A DNA stretch of 64,000 bases from Streptosporangium album (GTDB lineage: Bacteria; Actinomycetota; Actinomycetes; Streptosporangiales; Streptosporangiaceae): contig NZ_JACHJU010000001.1 in the NCBI RefSeq assembly GCF_014203795.1, positions 4,588,001 through 4,652,000 of the forward strand, written 5' to 3'. A program made the position numbers and the translations under genes. Each line of letters starts with the position of its first letter. Positions within the stretch are counted from its first letter, which is position 1. Positions 63,041 through 64,000 of this stretch are shown in pieces. A model generated the notes under the pieces. The model was not told the origin of the DNA. It made no database searches and worked only from the letters and a program-made list of their open reading frames with translations.

Positions 63041-63256
63041 ATGAGCGAGAAGAAAATACGGCCCGAGGACGATGGCCGCGACTTCGCCAACGCCGCCTGG
63101 TCGATCCCCAGCTATCTCCTCTCCGGGATGATTCTGTACGGCGGTGCAGGCTGGTTGCTGTCCCAATGGACAGGCGTGGTCGCTTTCATGCCGATCGGGT
63201 TGATCCTCGGGGTCGCTCTCGCCGTCTACCTGGTCTACCGGAAGTACGGTCGCTAG
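63041..63256 (+). CDS. AtpZ/AtpI-family small membrane protein
   Basis: 71 residues from ATG 63041. A charged start SEKKIRPEDDGRDFANAAW is followed by two helices (IPSYLLSGMILYGGAGWLLSQ and MPIGLILGVALAVYLVYRKYG), the standard AtpZ/AtpI hairpin. An in-frame ATG eight codons earlier is less likely. It lies just before atpB. Such proteins are thought to aid assembly of the ATP synthase or carry Mg/Ca. Confidence 0.85.
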   Translation: MSEKKIRPEDDGRDFANAAWSIPSYLLSGMILYGGAGWLLSQWTGVVAFMPIGLILGVALAVYLVYRKYGR

Positions 63257-63323
63257 CCTTCGGCGGCGGTCGCTTCGCTGACGAAGCCATTTCGATCCAC
63301 TACCACGCTGAAGGGAACGCTGC

Positions 63324-64000
63324 GTGAGCACGCTGACGCTCCTCGCTTCCGGGGACGAGTTCACGCCTCCGGGCCTCGAACTCTTCAACTCCCAGCCGAT
63401 CATTCCAGGCGTCGACTGGTTCACGAAGCCCGTGCTGCTGGCGCTTCTGAGCTCGCTCATCGTCGTGGCCTTCTGCTGGTCCGCGTTCGCCAACCCGAAG
63501 ATCGTGCCCCGGGGCGTCCAGAACGTCGCCGAGATGGGCTACATGTTCGTCCGCGACCAGGTCGCCCGGCCGTTCCTCGGCAAGGACGCAGACCGGTGGA
63601 TGGGCCTGCTGCTCAGCATCTTCTTCATGGTCTGGATCTGGAACCTGATGGGCGTCGTCCCCATCCTGCAGTTCCCGGTCGCCTCGCACATCGCCTTCCC
63701 CGTCGTGCTGGCGCTCAGCATCTACGTCCTCAAGATCTACCTGGGCGTCAAGCACCAGGGCGCGATCGGCTTCTTCAAGAACATGATGTTCCCGCCGGGT
63801 CTGCCCAAGCCGATCTATCTGCTGCTGGCCCCGATCGAGTTCCTCTCGAACATGATCATCGCGCCCTTCACGCACGCGGTGCGACTGTTCGCCAACATGT
63901 TCGCCGGCCACATCATCCTCGCGTTCTTCAGCCTGGTCGGCTTCTGGTTCCTCTTCGAGAAGCTCACGCCGCTGGGCGCCCCGCTCGGCGTGGTCGGTGT
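63324..64000 (+). CDS. atpB: ATP synthase subunit a (partial)
   Basis: The first 225 codons are present; the gene runs off the window. This Fo subunit forms the proton half-channels facing the c-ring. Helices such as VLLALLSSLIVVAFCWSAFA and LLSIFFMVWIWNLMGVVPI are present. The essential arginine is in HAVRLFANMFAGHIIL. The GTG start has AAGGGA. It heads the expected atpBEFHAGDC operon. Confidence 0.96.
   Translation, partial: MSTLTLLASGDEFTPPGLELFNSQPIIPGVDWFTKPVLLALLSSLIVVAFCWSAFANPKIVPRGVQNVAEMGYMFVRDQVARPFLGKDADRWMGLLLSIFFMVWIWNLMGVVPILQFPVASHIAFPVVLALSIYVLKIYLGVKHQGAIGFFKNMMFPPGLPKPIYLLLAPIEFLSNMIIAPFTHAVRLFANMFAGHIILAFFSLVGFWFLFEKLTPLGAPLGVVG

Overview
The window is high-GC DNA from a filamentous-type actinobacterium. 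GTG starts, 4-base ATGA/GTGA gene overlaps, GGAGG ribosome sites and MsiK-type sugar importers without their own ATPase all fit. The gene order lysA-hom-thrC-thrB-rho-rpmE-prfA-prmC-tsaC/sua5-glyA-wecA-atpI-atpB is the conserved actinobacterial arrangement (compare argS-lysA-hom-thrC-thrB-rho-rpmE-prfA-prmC...atpB in Mycobacterium). A member of the Streptosporangiales is my best guess, but the genus is inferred. I saw no rRNA, tRNA, insertion sequence, integrase or CRISPR array.

Region 1 (1-5300) is a scarred area. It holds the end of a Gfo/Idh/MocA oxidoreductase, a chimera of two broken genes (aminoglycoside-phosphotransferase-like, then murJ-like with an internal deletion), a FabF-type ketosynthase, an unknown gene and a decapitated mscL. 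Three copies of a structured repeat of about 360-480 bp lie here, each directly behind the 3' end of a gene and in the same orientation as that gene.

Region 2 (5500-26800) is carbohydrate metabolism and regulation: treX-treY-treZ in tight overlap, an ECF sigma factor, a MerR/B12-binding regulator with phased direct repeats in front of it, small genes and ung, an alpha-glucoside/trehalose-type ABC importer (two lipoprotein binding proteins and two permeases), a PadR-regulated MacB/FtsX-type ABC system, and treS. Trehalose could therefore be made from glycogen (TreX/Y/Z), interconverted with maltose (TreS) and possibly imported.

Region 3 (27300-46300) is a surface-glycan region wrapped around lysA-hom. 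On the left are an asparagine-synthase-like protein and a coiled-coil glycosyltransferase. Then come a stand-alone ArgRS-like DALR protein in the place argS holds elsewhere, lysA and hom. Next is an 11.8 kb block between hom and thrC: a secreted polysaccharide deacetylase, six large GT2-type proteins of two paralogous kinds, and a membrane/coiled-coil protein. This block splits the normally contiguous hom-thrC-thrB set.

Region 4 (46500-64000) resumes the conserved order: thrC, thrB (preceded by a possible 12-codon leader frame), rho with a long RG/RGD-rich insertion and a long leader, a lineage-specific two-component system and secreted protein, rpmE, prfA, prmC, tsaC/sua5, two unknown genes, glyA, wecA/tagO-like, two small AtpI/AtpZ-type membrane proteins, and the start of atpB, cut by the window edge. 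Strong hairpins close most of these transcription units.
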